Shown: positions 24,293 to 33,243, numbered from the stretch's first letter. The stretch: DNA of 34,210 nucleotides from Bacillus sp. T33-2 (GCF_002860205.1 NZ_PGVB01000057.1:1-34210), one strand, 5' to 3'. A program made the numbers and translations. Notes: generated by a model from the sequence alone, not told the origin.

Positions 24293-24313
24293 AAGCGCCC
24301 ATGGCGCTTTTTT
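24291..24313 (+). terminator. Terminator after the SpoVAF-type gene
   Basis: Perfect 9-bp stem AAAAGCGCC/GGCGCTTTT with a 3-nt loop and T run, overlapping the stop codon. Confidence 0.9.
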
Positions 24314-24370
24314 AAGTTGACCGATCCGCGGTCTGTCACCTAAATGTACATTAATGAGATTTTTGGGTAC

Positions 24371-24400
24371 TTGAGCTCAGCAGGCACTATCAATTATACT
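24371..24400 (+). promoter_or_regulatory. Candidate promoter for yqgQ-glcK
   Basis: TTGAGC (24371-24376) and TATACT (24395-24400) are 18 bases apart, about 55 bases before the yqgQ start and after the terminator of the preceding gene. Confidence 0.45.
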
Positions 24401-24454
24401 TATTTAGGCAACCTAAATTGGCTGCCTACTTTCGCCAAGTGTGGGGGAAATCAA

Positions 24455-24658
24455 TTGCAAAGCATTTATGAGATTCAGCAGTTTTTAAAAAAATACGGCA
24501 CAATCATTTATATTGGAGACAGGCTGGCGGACCTTGAATTAATGGAGTCCGAACTTAAAGAACTGTTTCAGTCCCAACTGATTGAAACGAAGGAATATCA
24601 AACAGCACTGTTGCTGTTAAGGCATGAAATCCAGCTTGAAAAAGACAAACGGAAATGA
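24455..24658 (+). CDS. yqgQ: DUF910 family protein YqgQ
   Basis: A 67-residue helical protein of the DUF910 family (IYEIQQFLKKYGTIIYIGDR, then LELMESELKELF). The TTG at 24455 is chosen because GGGGGA lies seven bases upstream and the product then has the family's usual size; a longer reading from an ATG at 24344 would add residues unlike the family. It lies 25 bases before glcK, as in B. subtilis where yqgQ and glcK are neighbours. YqgQ is predicted to bind single-stranded nucleic acid from its structure; its role is not established. Confidence 0.85.
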   Translation: MQSIYEIQQFLKKYGTIIYIGDRLADLELMESELKELFQSQLIETKEYQTALLLLRHEIQLEKDKRK

Positions 24659-24683
24659 TTTATAGAAAAGGTGGACGAATAGA

Positions 24684-25649
24684 ATGGATAAAATGCTTAT
24701 CGGTGTTGACCTTGGCGGCACTACAACAAAGCTCGCTTTAATAAGCTATTATGGTGAAATCCTGCATAAGTGGGAAATACCGACCGATGTTTCTGATGGC
24801 GGCAAAAATATAACAACAAACATTGCTAAAACTATAGACAGGAAATTAGATGAATTGGGCCATGATAAAAAGGAAGTACTCGGCATCGGGATGGGTGCTC
24901 CTGGACCGGTCAATCTCGCGACAGGCATTATTTATGAAGCTGTGAACCTTGGGTGGGTGGACGAATACCCGCTGAAAGATCTGCTTGAAGTAGAGACATC
25001 TCTGCCTGCTGTTATTGATAATGATGCCAATTGTGCTGCACTTGGGGAAATGTGGAAGGGTGCGGGTGACGGAGCCAAAGACCTTGTTTGCGTTACACTC
25101 GGGACCGGTGTCGGAGGGGGCGTGATTGCAAATGGCACTGTAGTGCACGGTATAAGCGGGGCCGCAGGCGAGATCGGCCATATCACATCGATTACGGAAG
25201 GCGGCGCACCATGCAACTGCGGGAAAACCGGCTGTCTTGAAACGATCGCGTCTGCGACCGGAATTGTCAGGCTTGCGCAGGAAGAGCTGGATAAGTCCGC
25301 GCAGCAAGGAGTACTGGCAGAAATTCACGTGAAAAATGGACAGGTTTCCGCGAAAGACGTCTTTGATGCGGCCAGAAATCAAGACCCGTCAGCCCTGAAG
25401 GTAATCGATACTGTAGCTTTGCATCTTGGATTGGTGCTTGCCAATATAGCGAACACATTGAATCCGGAAAAAATCGTACTTGGCGGCGGCGTTTCACAAG
25501 CCGGGGAAATACTATTGGGACGCGTCGGGGAGCATTTTAACAAGTTTGCTTTTCCGAGAGTGGCGAAATCGACTGAAATCGCGATTGCGACACTTGGGAA
25601 CGATGCTGGCGTAATCGGCGCTGCCTGGCTCGCCAAAAATAAGCTGTGA
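24684..25649 (+). CDS. glcK: ROK-family glucokinase
   Basis: A 321-residue cytoplasmic ATP-dependent glucokinase making glucose 6-phosphate, the length of B. subtilis GlcK. Seen: phosphate-binding motif [13 protein letters not shown] (7-19), catalytic Asp in [13 protein letters not shown], and the ROK zinc motif Cys177-x-Cys179-Gly-x-x-Gly-Cys184. AAAGGTGG precedes the ATG by about eight bases. It phosphorylates glucose that enters without the PTS or is released from disaccharides. A weak hairpin and T run follow at 25687-25706. Confidence 0.96.
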   Translation: MDKMLIGVDLGGTTTKLALISYYGEILHKWEIPTDVSDGGKNITTNIAKTIDRKLDELGHDKKEVLGIGMGAPGPVNLATGIIYEAVNLGWVDEYPLKDLLEVETSLPAVIDNDANCAALGEMWKGAGDGAKDLVCVTLGTGVGGGVIANGTVVHGISGAAGEIGHITSITEGGAPCNCGKTGCLETIASATGIVRLAQEELDKSAQQGVLAEIHVKNGQVSAKDVFDAARNQDPSALKVIDTVALHLGLVLANIANTLNPEKIVLGGGVSQAGEILLGRVGEHFNKFAFPRVAKSTEIAIATLGNDAGVIGAAWLAKNKL

Positions 25650-25686
25650 CCTGTACAGATTACGAATGTGGTGCGATACCCTCCTG

Positions 25687-25706
25687 AGACCTTAGTCTGA
25701 TTTTTT
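25687..25706 (+). terminator. Weak terminator candidate after glcK
   Basis: A short AGAC/GTCT stem is followed by six T residues. The stem is only 4 bp, so termination may be inefficient. Confidence 0.3.
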
Positions 25707-25814
25707 ATTATTTGGGACAGACTTTGAAACTTTTTATGGTTTCAATCGTCTTATACTGTGGAAAATGAAAATACTGCAACTGATTAAGTATAGTATTTGC
25801 ATTTTAATTTGGGT

Positions 25815-25843
25815 TTGATTTTCTGTAAAAAAAGTATTAAGAT
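25815..25843 (+). promoter_or_regulatory. Candidate yqgS promoter
   Basis: TTGATT (25815-25820) and TAAGAT (25838-25843) are separated by 17 bases, about 75 bases before the yqgS start. A 7-bp dyad TTGAAAC/GTTTCAA (25724-25745) and a TATACT (25752-25757) lie further upstream. Confidence 0.35.
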
Positions 25844-25919
25844 TATCATTGATTCTTTTTGGAGAAAATATCCACCCATTTTTCGTATATCTGTTATTTA
25901 TAACAGGAGGTCGCAACAG

Positions 25920-27803
25920 ATGGAAAAAAACAGATGGTCAAAGGTATCGCTCGTTGCTGTCGCAACAGTGCTGCTATGGCTAAAAACCTATATTGTCTAT
26001 AAAACTAGCTTTGATATTAAAATCGAAAACTGGAAGCAGGAGTTCATCCTGTTCATAAACCCATTAAGCTTTCTGATGTTTATCTTTGGGATCAGCCTCT
26101 TCATGAAAGAAAGAAGCCAGCGGCGGTATATATTGATTACGAGTTTCCTAATATCGGCAATATTGTTCGCAAATGTAGTATTCTACCGTTTTTATAATGA
26201 TTTCCTTACGATCCCTGTCCTGTTCCAGACGAGCAATATGAGTGATCTTGGCAGCAGTGTCAATGAACTGGTGAACTGGACGGATTTGTTGAATTTCACC
26301 GATTTCATTATCCTGGCTGCACTGGTTAAATGGAAGCCCGGCTTTATCGCATACCATAACTACTCAAAGCTCGGCCGCCGCGCGTTCTTTTTAATGGCTG
26401 TGGCGATTGGATTTTTCAATCTTGGAATGGCAGAAACTGAACGGCCCCAGCTGCTGACAAGGACCTTTGACAGGGAAATTCTTGTAAAGAATATCGGAAC
26501 GTACAATTATCACCTTTATGATGCGTTCCTGCAGTCTAAATCCTCTGCCCAGCGTGCACTTGCCGACGGCAGTGAATTGGCTGACATTGACAACTACGAC
26601 AAGGCCAACTATAAGGAACCGGATAAGGATATGTTTGGGATTGCAAAGGGAAAAAACGTCATCCTTATCTCATTGGAATCCACACAAAATTTTGTAATAA
26701 ACCAGACAGTGAATGGCCAGGAAATCACTCCGTTTTTGAACGACTTTATTAAAGAAAGCTATTACTTTGACAATTTCTATCATCAAACGGGCCAAGGCAA
26801 AACTTCCGACTCGGAGTTCCTTGTTGAAAACTCCCTGTATCCGTTAAGCAGGGGTGCTGTATTCTTTACCCATTCCGGGAACGAATATAATGCGACCCCT
26901 GAAATTCTTGGGAAAAACGGTTATTTTACTGCTTCACTGCATGCCAATAATAAAAGTTTCTGGAACCGCGATATCATGTATAAATCGCTCGGTTACGAAC
27001 GTTTTTATTCTCTGCCTGATTACGAGGTAACCGAAGAAAATTCTGTTGGCTGGGGAATGAAGGATATCGATTTCTTTGACCAGTCAGTCCAGCATTTAAA
27101 GGAAATGCCAAAGCCTTTTTATGCCAAGTTTATTACGTTGACAAACCATTTCCCGTTCGAATTGGAGGAACAGGACAGGTTTATAGAGCCTTATACGTCG
27201 GAAGATAAGACGGTGAACAACTATTTTCCGACAGTCCGCTATACAGACGAAGCGATAAAGCTTTTTGTACAGAAACTGAAGGACGAAGGGTTATATGAAG
27301 ATTCAATCATCATACTTTACGGGGACCATTACGGCATTTCTGAAAACCATAATAAAGCAATGGGCGAGTATCTGGGCAAGGAGATCACTCCATTTGAAAG
27401 TGCGCAGCTGCAGCGCGTTCCTTTAATTGTCCACATTCCAGGGCATACAGGCAAAACGGTTTCGACCGTATCGGGGCAAATTGATATAAAACCGACAATA
27501 TTGCATCTTCTGGGTATAGATACGAAGAATGATATGGAGTTCGGTACGGACTTGTTTAACAAAGAGCGGATGGACTTTACGGTTCTCCGTGACGGAAGCT
27601 TTATTACGAAGGATTACGTTTACACACGCGATATCTGTTATGATAAAGCAACAGGTGAGCAGGCCGATAAGGACGCATGCCAGCCGTTCATGGAAAAGGC
27701 AAAAAATGAGCTTGAGTACTCGGATAAAATCATTTACGGTGATTTGTTAAGGTTTTACCAGCAAATAGGTGTAGGCAATCCGCTTGATAATAAGTCCAGA
27801 TAA
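25920..27803 (+). CDS. yqgS: Lipoteichoic acid synthase family protein YqgS
   Basis: A 627-residue LtaS-type enzyme that polymerises glycerol phosphate from phosphatidylglycerol on the outer face of the membrane. Five transmembrane helices (about 5-200) are followed by an extracytoplasmic sulfatase-fold domain with the catalytic Thr295 in [10 protein letters not shown], the metal-binding Glu in SLESTQNF, and [15 protein letters not shown] near the end. ATG at 25920 is chosen because AGGAGG lies about nine bases upstream; earlier in-frame starts would add a tail unlike the family. B. subtilis YqgS is one of four LtaS paralogues, so the housekeeping ltaS is expected elsewhere. Confidence 0.93.
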   Translation: MEKNRWSKVSLVAVATVLLWLKTYIVYKTSFDIKIENWKQEFILFINPLSFLMFIFGISLFMKERSQRRYILITSFLISAILFANVVFYRFYNDFLTIPVLFQTSNMSDLGSSVNELVNWTDLLNFTDFIILAALVKWKPGFIAYHNYSKLGRRAFFLMAVAIGFFNLGMAETERPQLLTRTFDREILVKNIGTYNYHLYDAFLQSKSSAQRALADGSELADIDNYDKANYKEPDKDMFGIAKGKNVILISLESTQNFVINQTVNGQEITPFLNDFIKESYYFDNFYHQTGQGKTSDSEFLVENSLYPLSRGAVFFTHSGNEYNATPEILGKNGYFTASLHANNKSFWNRDIMYKSLGYERFYSLPDYEVTEENSVGWGMKDIDFFDQSVQHLKEMPKPFYAKFITLTNHFPFELEEQDRFIEPYTSEDKTVNNYFPTVRYTDEAIKLFVQKLKDEGLYEDSIIILYGDHYGISENHNKAMGEYLGKEITPFESAQLQRVPLIVHIPGHTGKTVSTVSGQIDIKPTILHLLGIDTKNDMEFGTDLFNKERMDFTVLRDGSFITKDYVYTRDICYDKATGEQADKDACQPFMEKAKNELEYSDKIIYGDLLRFYQQIGVGNPLDNKSR

Positions 27804-27807
27804 TATG

Positions 27808-27839
27808 AAACCTGCGCAAAATATAAGCGCAGGTTTTTT
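27808..27839 (+). terminator. yqgS terminator
   Basis: A 10-bp stem AAACCTGCGC/GCGCAGGTTT with T run. Confidence 0.92.
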
Positions 27840-27874
27840 GTATTCATAAATTTAATTTTTACAGGTTATTTAGG

Positions 27875-27903
27875 CAGACTATCATTGCACAAAATTATAT
27901 AAT
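27875..27903 (+). promoter_or_regulatory. Candidate yqgU promoter
   Basis: A perfect -10 TATAAT (27898-27903) with a weak -35 CAGACT (27875-27880) at 17 bases, about 60 bases before yqgU. Confidence 0.4.
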
Positions 27904-27964
27904 GAGTGAAACATTTAAAAGTTTAATACGTACTCATATATAACTGGGAACCGGGGGTGTGGAA

Positions 27965-29122
27965 GTGACTGGAAGGAAGAAAATGATGTGTATGCCCGTC
28001 ATAGGCCTTTTGCTTATCTTGCTTGTTGCTTCCACAGTGGGATTGCAAGGCTGTTCCAAACAGCCTAAGCCAAATGCTTCGAACAGCCCGAAAACCGGCG
28101 AGAGGATGGTCAGGTCAAAAGAAAATCCAGGTCTGTCCTTTTTCGGAAATAAGGCAGTTCCTATTAGAATAACGGAAGGAAACTTTCAAAAGATCATCGG
28201 ATGGATAGATGACGATACAATAATTTATTTGACGAACCTTAACAATGGCTCCAACCTGTTTTCATATGACCTTGGATCAGGGAAGAGCATGCTTCTTTTT
28301 GAAAGCCAATACCCGATTGTTACCGTTGAGGTCAGCCCGTCAAGGGATAAACTGCTGGTCCATTCCTCACCTTCTACTTATGAAGGACTTTTGACGATTC
28401 TGGAAGTAAACGGGAAAGAACTGTTCAGTACAAAAGTCGAATCCTTTGAGCTCTCTTTTGAATGGAGTGCATTTGATGAGGATACTGTCTTAGTGTCTGC
28501 GTTTACCGAAGAATGGGACTTCACCACCTATTTATTAAATATCAAAAACCAAAAGCTGTCCCCGGCCGATTTGCCTGTGCCATTTGCCCATTGGAGTTCG
28601 GATGATCAGCTGACATATTTAGAATGGAATGATAGCAGTCCGAGTCTGGTTGCACCGCTCGTAAAGAGGGGCCTCACAAATGGCAGCCCGGAAACAATCA
28701 GGCCTGATGTGTATCACCTGGATTCATTCGGCAAACAAATGCTTGCGGTTTCTGTTGATGAGAAAGACCAGGGAAATGCGGTATACAACATTTTCTCAGA
28801 AGATTTTCAGGTGCTGGCCACCATAAAAAACCCTCAGCTTTCGTCGTTTTCAGGCTGGCTTGTGCCATACTATGATATGATGGAAAATGGTGGCTCCTTC
28901 ATTTACTTACGCCCGCTTTATAGCGGGGAAGCTGACATGTATGGGGATGGTTTTCAGCTCGTCCGCTATGATCTCAAGAGCAAGGCTCAGAAGAAATTAT
29001 TTGAGGGATTGGAAAATGAACCGCTAAGCTGTTCACCGGGTGGAACGATGTGCCTGTATGGCAATCAACTTGAAAAATTGCTGGATCTCAAAGCAGGGGA
29101 AATGGTTTTGCTTATAGAATAA
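27965..29122 (+). CDS. yqgU: Lipoprotein YqgU, beta-propeller-like
   Basis: A 385-residue exported lipoprotein: hydrophobic signal (about 11-27) and lipobox LQGC with Cys30 as the lipidation site. The mature part has repeated beta-rich segments (IIGWIDDDTIIYLTN, LFSYDLGSGKSMLLF, FSYDL- and LVRYDL-type strands) as in WD40-like propellers. GTG at 27965 is preferred to GTG at 27959 because GGGGG (27953-27957) is seven bases from the former and only one from the latter. It matches B. subtilis YqgU in position. Function unknown; yqgV follows 22 bases later. Confidence 0.78.
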   Translation: MTGRKKMMCMPVIGLLLILLVASTVGLQGCSKQPKPNASNSPKTGERMVRSKENPGLSFFGNKAVPIRITEGNFQKIIGWIDDDTIIYLTNLNNGSNLFSYDLGSGKSMLLFESQYPIVTVEVSPSRDKLLVHSSPSTYEGLLTILEVNGKELFSTKVESFELSFEWSAFDEDTVLVSAFTEEWDFTTYLLNIKNQKLSPADLPVPFAHWSSDDQLTYLEWNDSSPSLVAPLVKRGLTNGSPETIRPDVYHLDSFGKQMLAVSVDEKDQGNAVYNIFSEDFQVLATIKNPQLSSFSGWLVPYYDMMENGGSFIYLRPLYSGEADMYGDGFQLVRYDLKSKAQKKLFEGLENEPLSCSPGGTMCLYGNQLEKLLDLKAGEMVLLIE

Positions 29123-29144
29123 CAATGAAAAGGAGCGTTTGTTC

Positions 29145-29456
29145 ATGGCAATCGCAGATGTAACAGTCATACCGATAGGAACCGGCTCACCAAGTGTAAG
29201 TTCCTATGTGGCTGATATCCAAAAATTATTAAAACAATATGAAGCGCAGGGGAAAATACGTTTTCAACTGACCCCGATGAACACAATTCTTGAAGGGGAG
29301 CTGCCGGTGTTATTCGAAGTCATCCAGGCAATGCATGAAGCGCCGTTTGCAAAAGGCGTGCTGCGTGTTGCAACGAACCTGAGGATTGATGACAGGCGTG
29401 ACGTAATCAGAAGGATGGAAGATAAAGTTGAAAGGGTGAACAGTTTAATGGATTGA
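29145..29456 (+). CDS. yqgV: MTH1187 family thiamine-binding-type protein YqgV
   Basis: A 103-residue protein of the MTH1187/YkoF-like family, a ferredoxin-like fold that binds thiamine or related molecules in characterised members. Typical parts are the start MAIADVTVIPIGTGSPSVS and TPMNTILEGELPVLFEVI. ATG at 29145 has AGGAG nine bases upstream. It is 22 bases after yqgU and probably cotranscribed with it; a strong terminator begins at its stop. Binding of thiamine is by family and is not shown here. Confidence 0.85.
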   Translation: MAIADVTVIPIGTGSPSVSSYVADIQKLLKQYEAQGKIRFQLTPMNTILEGELPVLFEVIQAMHEAPFAKGVLRVATNLRIDDRRDVIRRMEDKVERVNSLMD

Positions 29457-29486
29457 AAAAAGCTGCCTCGACGCAGGCAGCTTTTT
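29456..29486. terminator. Terminator between yqgV and yqgW
   Basis: Stem AAAAAGCTGCCT/AGGCAGCTTTTT with a 6-nt loop, with T residues on the plus strand and, through the A run, on the minus strand. It can serve both convergent genes. Confidence 0.9.
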
Positions 29487-29493
29487 CATGTGT

Positions 29494-29670
29494 TTAGTGT
29501 CCAGTGGGAGGATATCCCGCACTGATCACTGTCATGATTGTGAACCAGCCGAATACCACAAGGCTGCCTCCGGCGAAAACAATGCCAAGCATGTTCTTGT
29601 TTTTCAGGGCAGAAAAAGTTGCGTAACCTGCCAGCAGAGTAACTAAACTAAAAATAATGACCAATCCCAT
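29494..29670 (-). CDS. yqgW: Small two-helix membrane protein YqgW (DUF2759)
   Basis: A 58-residue protein starting MGLVIIFSLVTLLAGY with two membrane helices (about 3-20 and 28-50) joined by ALKNKN, ending GYPPTGH. GGGGG lies nine bases before the ATG at 29670. Size, topology and position between yqgV and yqgX fit B. subtilis YqgW of the DUF2759 family. Function unknown. It is transcribed leftwards and converges on yqgV. Confidence 0.75.
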   Translation of the reverse strand: MGLVIIFSLVTLLAGYATFSALKNKNMLGIVFAGGSLVVFGWFTIMTVISAGYPPTGH

Positions 29671-29895
29671 GTATGACGTCCCCCTTTTTGATGATGAACA
29701 GGCTTGAATCCTGTGTGCCTGATCTTCGTACAGGCAATTTATCCGCTATGTACACGTTTACTTTCATTCGCTTATATTTTATAGTTTTTTATACCTTTTG
29801 TCGAGTTCAATTAAGTCATCTCTCTTAATTCTCAGCCATACTTGGTGTAAAATAAAAACACTGAATGATCAAGATTGAAATTGGAGGTGTTCGAT

Positions 29896-30528
29896 ATGGA
29901 CTGGCACCAGCTTCCGCTTGGGCCTTTGCAAACAAATTGCTACATAATTTCGAACGAGGACAATACTTGCCTGATTATTGACCCGGGCGAGGAACCGGAC
30001 AAGATTTTTGCTTTTGTGGATGGAAAAAACTTAAAACCGGTTGCAATAATGCTGACGCACGCGCACTTCGACCATATTGGGGCTGTTGATGAAGTCCGGG
30101 AAAAGTACTCCGTCCCAGTTTATGTCCATCAGAACGAGGCTGATTGGCTGTCGGATCCGGCTTTAAACGGCTCACAATATTTTATGGGGAATTTGATCCG
30201 TGTGAAGAAAGCAGACTTTCTTTTTACTGACGAGAAGGAAATGTCTGTGGAAGGATTTATTTTTACCGTTTATGAAACACCTGGACATTCACCTGGGAGT
30301 GTATCGTTATATTTTGCTGAAGAAGATTTCGTTGCCGGCGGGGACGCACTGTTCCAGGGAAGCATCGGCAGGACAGACCTGCCCTGGGGAAATCAGGACG
30401 ACTTGTTACGAAGCATCCATGAAAAACTGCTGGCTCTCCCTGAAGAAACGGTGGTGCTTCCAGGGCATGGGCCGGTCACCACAATTGGCAGGGAAATGGA
30501 TACGAATCCGTTTTTAAATGGATTTTGA
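29896..30528 (+). CDS. yqgX: Metallo-beta-lactamase-fold hydrolase YqgX (glyoxalase II-like)
   Basis: A 210-residue metallo-hydrolase with the binuclear metal motif THAHFDH (His55, His57, Asp59, His60), the second-sphere GHSPGSVSLYF and GGDALFQGSIGR with the bridging Asp, and a late histidine in PGHGP. Members hydrolyse thioesters such as lactoyl-thiols; a bacillithiol-linked or related substrate is inferred for this group. ATG at 29896 is chosen for TTGGAGGTG seven bases upstream. A terminator follows immediately. Confidence 0.9.
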   Translation: MDWHQLPLGPLQTNCYIISNEDNTCLIIDPGEEPDKIFAFVDGKNLKPVAIMLTHAHFDHIGAVDEVREKYSVPVYVHQNEADWLSDPALNGSQYFMGNLIRVKKADFLFTDEKEMSVEGFIFTVYETPGHSPGSVSLYFAEEDFVAGGDALFQGSIGRTDLPWGNQDDLLRSIHEKLLALPEETVVLPGHGPVTTIGREMDTNPFLNGF

Positions 30529-30534
30529 GTGAAT

Positions 30535-30568
30535 AGAAAAACCCTTCTCGCCTGAGAAGGGTTTTTCT
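30535..30568 (+). terminator. yqgX terminator
   Basis: A long perfect stem, AGAAAAACCCTTCTC with its complement, around a 4-nt loop; the T run forms part of the stem. Confidence 0.92.
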
Positions 30569-30600
30569 GGGGATGTTCTATTCATTAATGGGAGGGGATA

Positions 30601-30629
30601 TAGTTAAGCTACTATTTAAACAATATAAT
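30601..30629 (+). promoter_or_regulatory. Candidate promoter of the MidA-type gene
   Basis: Perfect -10 TATAAT (30624-30629) with a weak TAGTTA (30601-30606) at 17 bases, placed after the yqgX terminator and about 48 bases before the chosen start. Confidence 0.45.
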
Positions 30630-30677
30630 AAAGAAAACACTGTGTCAATAGTGAAAACTGGCGATGAGGGGGAAAAT

Positions 30678-31754
30678 ATGAAAAATATCATCAAGGAAAT
30701 GATTAATGATTCACCAGTAGCGATGATTTCCTATGCTGAGTTCATCAATGCGGCATTATACCATCCAATGCTCGGCTATTATATGAAAGACAAAGTCAAG
30801 ATTGGTAAGGGTGGCGATTTTATTACCACCAGCAATATTTCTGACGTTTTCGGGGAGACCATCTCTAAATGGTATGCGGAACAATCGGCAAATCACAATC
30901 TTCCGCCTGTTGTTTGTGAAATTGGAGCAGGGAACGGCAGATTTGCCAGGGCATTCATAGACGGATGGAGACGGCATTCGGGCGGGTCTCTCGAGTACCG
31001 CATTGTGGAAATGAGCCCATACCACCGGAGGCTTCAGTCAGAAGCTCTACAAGGATACAGCAATGTCGTCCAATATCGGAGCCTGGATGAACTGGAGGCA
31101 TTTGAAGGTCTTGTATTCTCTAATGAGCTGTTTGACGCACTTCCTGTGCACGTCGTTCAAAAGGTAAAGGGAACAATAATGGAGGCCATGATAACAGTTC
31201 AGGACGGCCATGTATTTACAGAACAGCTCGTTCCGGTGAACAATGGAGAAATATTGCGATTTTTACAGGACAACAAGATCAATTTGGCTGAAGGGCAGAG
31301 GATGGAGATTCCGCTCGCAATGGAACCAACCGTTAAACAGATGGCGCGTGTTCTCACAAGAGGCCTTGTACTGACAGTCGATTATGGCTATTTTTCTGAA
31401 GAATGGATGGAACCTGCGAGGCGTAAAGGAAGTTTAAGAGGTTATCATAACCACGCAATGATCAACAATATATTGGAGCAGCCAGGAGAAGCTGATATAA
31501 CCAGCCATGTCCATTTTGACGCGCTATTAAGGCAGGGCGAGGCACATGGATTGCGTTGCATTGATATATTGCGGCAGGATGAGTTCCTGTTGAAAAACGG
31601 GATCCTTGAAGAACTAGCAGAAAATTATGACCCAAACCCCTTCTCCGCTACAAGCAAGCGCAACAGGGCAATCCGCAGCCTGATCATCCCTGGTGGAATG
31701 AGTGCAGCTTTTCATGTAATCGTCCAGGGAAAAAGTGCGCATATAGTAAAATAA
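30678..31754 (+). CDS. SAM-dependent methyltransferase, MidA/NDUFAF7 family
   Basis: A 358-residue methyltransferase of the COG1565/DUF185 (MidA) family. Seen: YHPMLGYYM and GGDFITTSNISDVFGE at the N-terminus, SAM motif I CEIGAGNGRFARAF (80 onward), and FSNELFDALPVHVV, characteristic of the family. The human relative NDUFAF7 methylates an arginine of a complex I subunit; the bacterial substrate is unknown. ATG at 30678 is preferred (GAGGGGGA five bases upstream, conserved start) to in-frame ATGs at 30573 or 30588, which lie before the likely promoter. It has its own terminator. Confidence 0.88.
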   Translation: MKNIIKEMINDSPVAMISYAEFINAALYHPMLGYYMKDKVKIGKGGDFITTSNISDVFGETISKWYAEQSANHNLPPVVCEIGAGNGRFARAFIDGWRRHSGGSLEYRIVEMSPYHRRLQSEALQGYSNVVQYRSLDELEAFEGLVFSNELFDALPVHVVQKVKGTIMEAMITVQDGHVFTEQLVPVNNGEILRFLQDNKINLAEGQRMEIPLAMEPTVKQMARVLTRGLVLTVDYGYFSEEWMEPARRKGSLRGYHNHAMINNILEQPGEADITSHVHFDALLRQGEAHGLRCIDILRQDEFLLKNGILEELAENYDPNPFSATSKRNRAIRSLIIPGGMSAAFHVIVQGKSAHIVK

Positions 31755-31785
31755 AAAAGCGATGGAACAAATCCGTCGCTTTTTT
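31754..31785 (+). terminator. Terminator after the MidA-type gene
   Basis: Stem AAAAAGCGATGG/CCGTCGCTTTTT (one G-U pair) with T run, starting at the stop codon. Confidence 0.88.
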
Positions 31786-31846
31786 ATGTCCAACGTTTCA
31801 TAAAACCGGTGGACAATTTTGAAGTGGAATAATTAAAAAGTAGCGT

Positions 31847-32092
31847 TTAATGTCCGCCTGCTCCAGGTACCATCATAAAAGTTGTCCAGTATGTAAATCC
31901 TGCAAAGAACACAGTCAGGTATGCCCCAAAAATATAAATATACATACGTTCGGACAGCTTTAAGTAGCTAAGCAGGACGAAAAAGCCTGTTTGGCCAAAG
32001 AAAAGCAATGATGTTTGGTACATGTCGCCCAAGTAAAACATTACCGCGAAAATCCCGGTCCAGAATCCCAAAACCCTGTACATCCGATCCAT
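31847..32092 (-). CDS. yqgY: DUF2626 family membrane protein YqgY
   Basis: An 81-residue membrane protein of the DUF2626 family, very like B. subtilis YqgY (MDRMYRVLGFWTGIFAVMF at the start, YIYIFGAYLTVFFAGFTYW, then PGAGGH at the end), with three helices. ATG at 32092 is chosen over TTG at 32098 because AGGAGGG lies eight bases from the former and only two from the latter. Strong -35/-10 boxes lie upstream. Function unknown. Confidence 0.9.
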   Translation of the reverse strand: MDRMYRVLGFWTGIFAVMFYLGDMYQTSLLFFGQTGFFVLLSYLKLSERMYIYIFGAYLTVFFAGFTYWTTFMMVPGAGGH

Positions 32093-32130
32093 AGCCAATC
32101 CCTCCTTTTACCCTGAGTCCATCACTTATT

Positions 32131-32160
32131 ATTATAAAGTAAAGGGAACTATAATGTAAA
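32131..32160 (-). promoter_or_regulatory. yqgY promoter
   Basis: On the minus strand TTTACA (32160-32155) and a perfect TATAAT (32136-32131) are 18 bases apart, about 40 bases before the yqgY start. Confidence 0.7.
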
Positions 32161-32166
32161 TATTCT

Positions 32167-32868
32167 TTATTGCGCGATAACAGCCTGATAGGTGCAGGAA
32201 TCGCAACCGGCCAACAAGTTTTCTTTTTCTATCAGTTCAACATTCTGGAACAGAGATTCGAACATGCCTCTCAAAAACTCGTAATGCATATTGCAGACAG
32301 TTTCAGAATGGTCAATTGCCACTTCCTTGAATGGACAATTGAAAATTTGGAAATAAATCTTTGTCTGTTCACTATCAGACTCAAACTCTGGGTAAAAACC
32401 AGCCATTACAGCGGCACCCTTAAGAATATTCATTTTTTGTTCAAAGGATAAATCCTCCGCCAGTTGGGGCTGCCTTGAAATCTCCTGTTCCACCAGTTCG
32501 GTGCCCAGACGTTTTCCAGTAACATAGAGAGCCTGTTTTCCTGCTTCTCCAAGCGACATCATCGTCATCATCGCGATTTTGGAAAGCAGCTGATAATCCC
32601 TGAATGGGAAGTTTAACTGGATCATATCATCCGACAGCCGGTACAGCCGGCTCGGACGTCCGCCCTTGCCGGTCTTTTTTGTTTCAGAAACGAGCATGTT
32701 CACATCCTCAAGCTTTGAAAGATGCAGACGGGCTACATTTGGATGAATTTCAAAGTTATCGGCGATTTCCTGTACAGTTACATCCTTATGCCTCTTGGTG
32801 ATGTATTGGTAAATGTAGTAACGGGTTGGGTCAGACAAAACACTTGTTATCTTTAATGTTTGTTCCAC
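32167..32868 (-). CDS. ArsR-like winged-helix regulator with four C-terminal cysteines
   Basis: A 233-residue transcription regulator. The winged helix-turn-helix is at about 10-75 (LSDPTRYYIYQYI, TVQEIADNFEIHPNVARLHL, then the wing KGGRPSRLYRLSDD). The C-terminal half has Cys178 (NCPFKE), Cys192 (VCNMHYEF), Cys222 and Cys225 (AGCDSC), a layout like the iron-sulfur-sensing SufR-type regulators. This suggests a cluster or metal as effector. GTG at 32868 is supported by AGGTGA five to seven bases upstream. It is immediately upstream of yqgY on the same strand, with a separate promoter between them. B. subtilis has mgsR(yqgZ) here instead. Target genes are unknown. Confidence 0.8.
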   Translation of the reverse strand: MEQTLKITSVLSDPTRYYIYQYITKRHKDVTVQEIADNFEIHPNVARLHLSKLEDVNMLVSETKKTGKGGRPSRLYRLSDDMIQLNFPFRDYQLLSKIAMMTMMSLGEAGKQALYVTGKRLGTELVEQEISRQPQLAEDLSFEQKMNILKGAAVMAGFYPEFESDSEQTKIYFQIFNCPFKEVAIDHSETVCNMHYEFLRGMFESLFQNVELIEKENLLAGCDSCTYQAVIAQ

Positions 32869-32901
32869 CTTAATTCACCTCAGACCACTATAATTTCCTT
32901 A

Positions 32902-32930
32902 AGTATAATACAGTCGTAGAAACATGGGAA
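32902..32930 (-). promoter_or_regulatory. Candidate promoter of the ArsR-like regulator
   Basis: On the minus strand TTCCCA (32930-32925) and TATACT (32907-32902) are 17 bases apart, about 35 bases before the GTG start. The rest of 32931-33066 shows no gene, repeat or hairpin that I can support. Confidence 0.4.
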
Positions 32931-33066
32931 TGAGGTTAACACTGTAAACACCATATGTTTAGAAAATGTTCACAACTAAATGGCGAAATCATGAACAAAA
33001 ATAGGGAACTTTAACGAAAAAAGGAAATTCGACAGGTGGTTATTTGGTAAAAGTCCACATTTGTAC

Positions 33067-33240
33067 TGTCCAGCTGCAGCGCCGAGCCAGTTATCAGCTT
33101 GAATAAGCTTCTCGAGCATCTTGCGATAAGCGTTAGCTTTGAGCAGCTCGGGTCATAAGCCAATCCCCTTCAGAAGGTAAAAAGCACCTTGCTGCGGGGC
33201 TCGTCTTATGCCTGTCGGGGCTGGACAAGCGCTTTCTTTT
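33067..33240. repeat. Hairpin-rich dispersed intergenic repeat, copy B
   Basis: It shares with copy A (5735-5968) the left end GTCCAGCT.CAGCGCC, the 15-mer GCTCGGGTCATAAGC (33146-33160), the 20-mer at 33198-33217 and a right end GCGCTT followed by pyrimidines. Here GTCCAGC at the left end is exactly complementary to GCTGGAC (33219-33225), closing the element as a long fold. The extra two-part stem of copy A is missing. It ends four bases from the 3' end of tRNA-Gln. Confidence 0.7.
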
Positions 33241-33243
33241 CTA

